NCBI GenBank assembly: GCA_937989795.1
Contig: CALKBB010000110.1
Span: 1-5,051 of the forward strand
Origin: an uncultured Collinsella sp.
GTDB taxonomy: Bacteria > Actinomycetota > Coriobacteriia > Coriobacteriales > Coriobacteriaceae
DNA length: 5,051 nt
Reading direction: 5' to 3'
The translations under genes and the position numbers were made by a program. How positions within the stretch are numbered: the stretch's first letter is position 1; the number at the start of each line of letters is the position of its first letter. The notes beneath the pieces are model-generated. The model was not told where the DNA came from and ran no database searches. It saw only the letters and a program-made list of their open reading frames with translations. Shown piece after piece: positions 5,039 through 5,051 of this stretch.

Positions 5039-5051
5039 GCAAACTTCTGGT

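Overview
The window most likely comes from a gut Coriobacteriia genome (Actinomycetota), and a Collinsella-like organism is my best guess. The reasons are the moderately GC-rich codon use, a GarA/OdhI-type FHA gene next to an FtsR-type MerR gene (an actinobacterial pairing), and a secreted coiled-coil NlpC/P60 protein with an Ala/Pro/Thr linker. The genus is inferred from gene content, not from any database match.

All six genes I can support lie on the minus strand, so transcription runs from high to low coordinates. At the right edge (5004-5038) is an intrinsic terminator for an unseen upstream gene. About 240 bases without a gene follow. They hold a 59-bp imperfect inverted repeat (4881-4939) and a good sigma-70-type promoter (4793-4821). 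That promoter probably drives a five-gene transcription unit: a CDP-alcohol phosphatidyltransferase (pgsA-like, 4052-4756), a small FHA-domain protein (3551-3985), an FtsR-like MerR regulator (2669-3547), adenine phosphoribosyltransferase (apt, 2099-2629) and a secreted NlpC/P60 peptidoglycan hydrolase (942-2066). The gaps are 66, 3, 39 and 32 bp, and I see no terminator between the genes. The unit ends in a hairpin terminator at 876-917. A separate gene follows, a DegV-family fatty-acid-binding protein (764 to beyond the left edge), with its own promoter at 794-822 and a perfect 7-bp inverted repeat just upstream.

Functionally the unit joins membrane lipid synthesis, a probable phospho-switch protein, a likely cell-division or growth regulator, purine salvage and cell-wall remodelling. 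That fits a growth and envelope housekeeping cluster. The order pgsA / FHA / MerR recalls the Mycobacterium tuberculosis pgsA2...garA-Rv1828 neighbourhood, so this is probably an old actinobacterial arrangement and not a mobile region. I see no mobile element, CRISPR array, tRNA or rRNA.

I found no clear candidate for an entirely new system. The points most worth following are the FHA protein, which keeps a GarA-like phospho-threonine motif with only one of the two threonines, in a lineage thought to lack the classical 2-oxoglutarate dehydrogenase target, and the long inverted repeat upstream of the pgsA-like gene.
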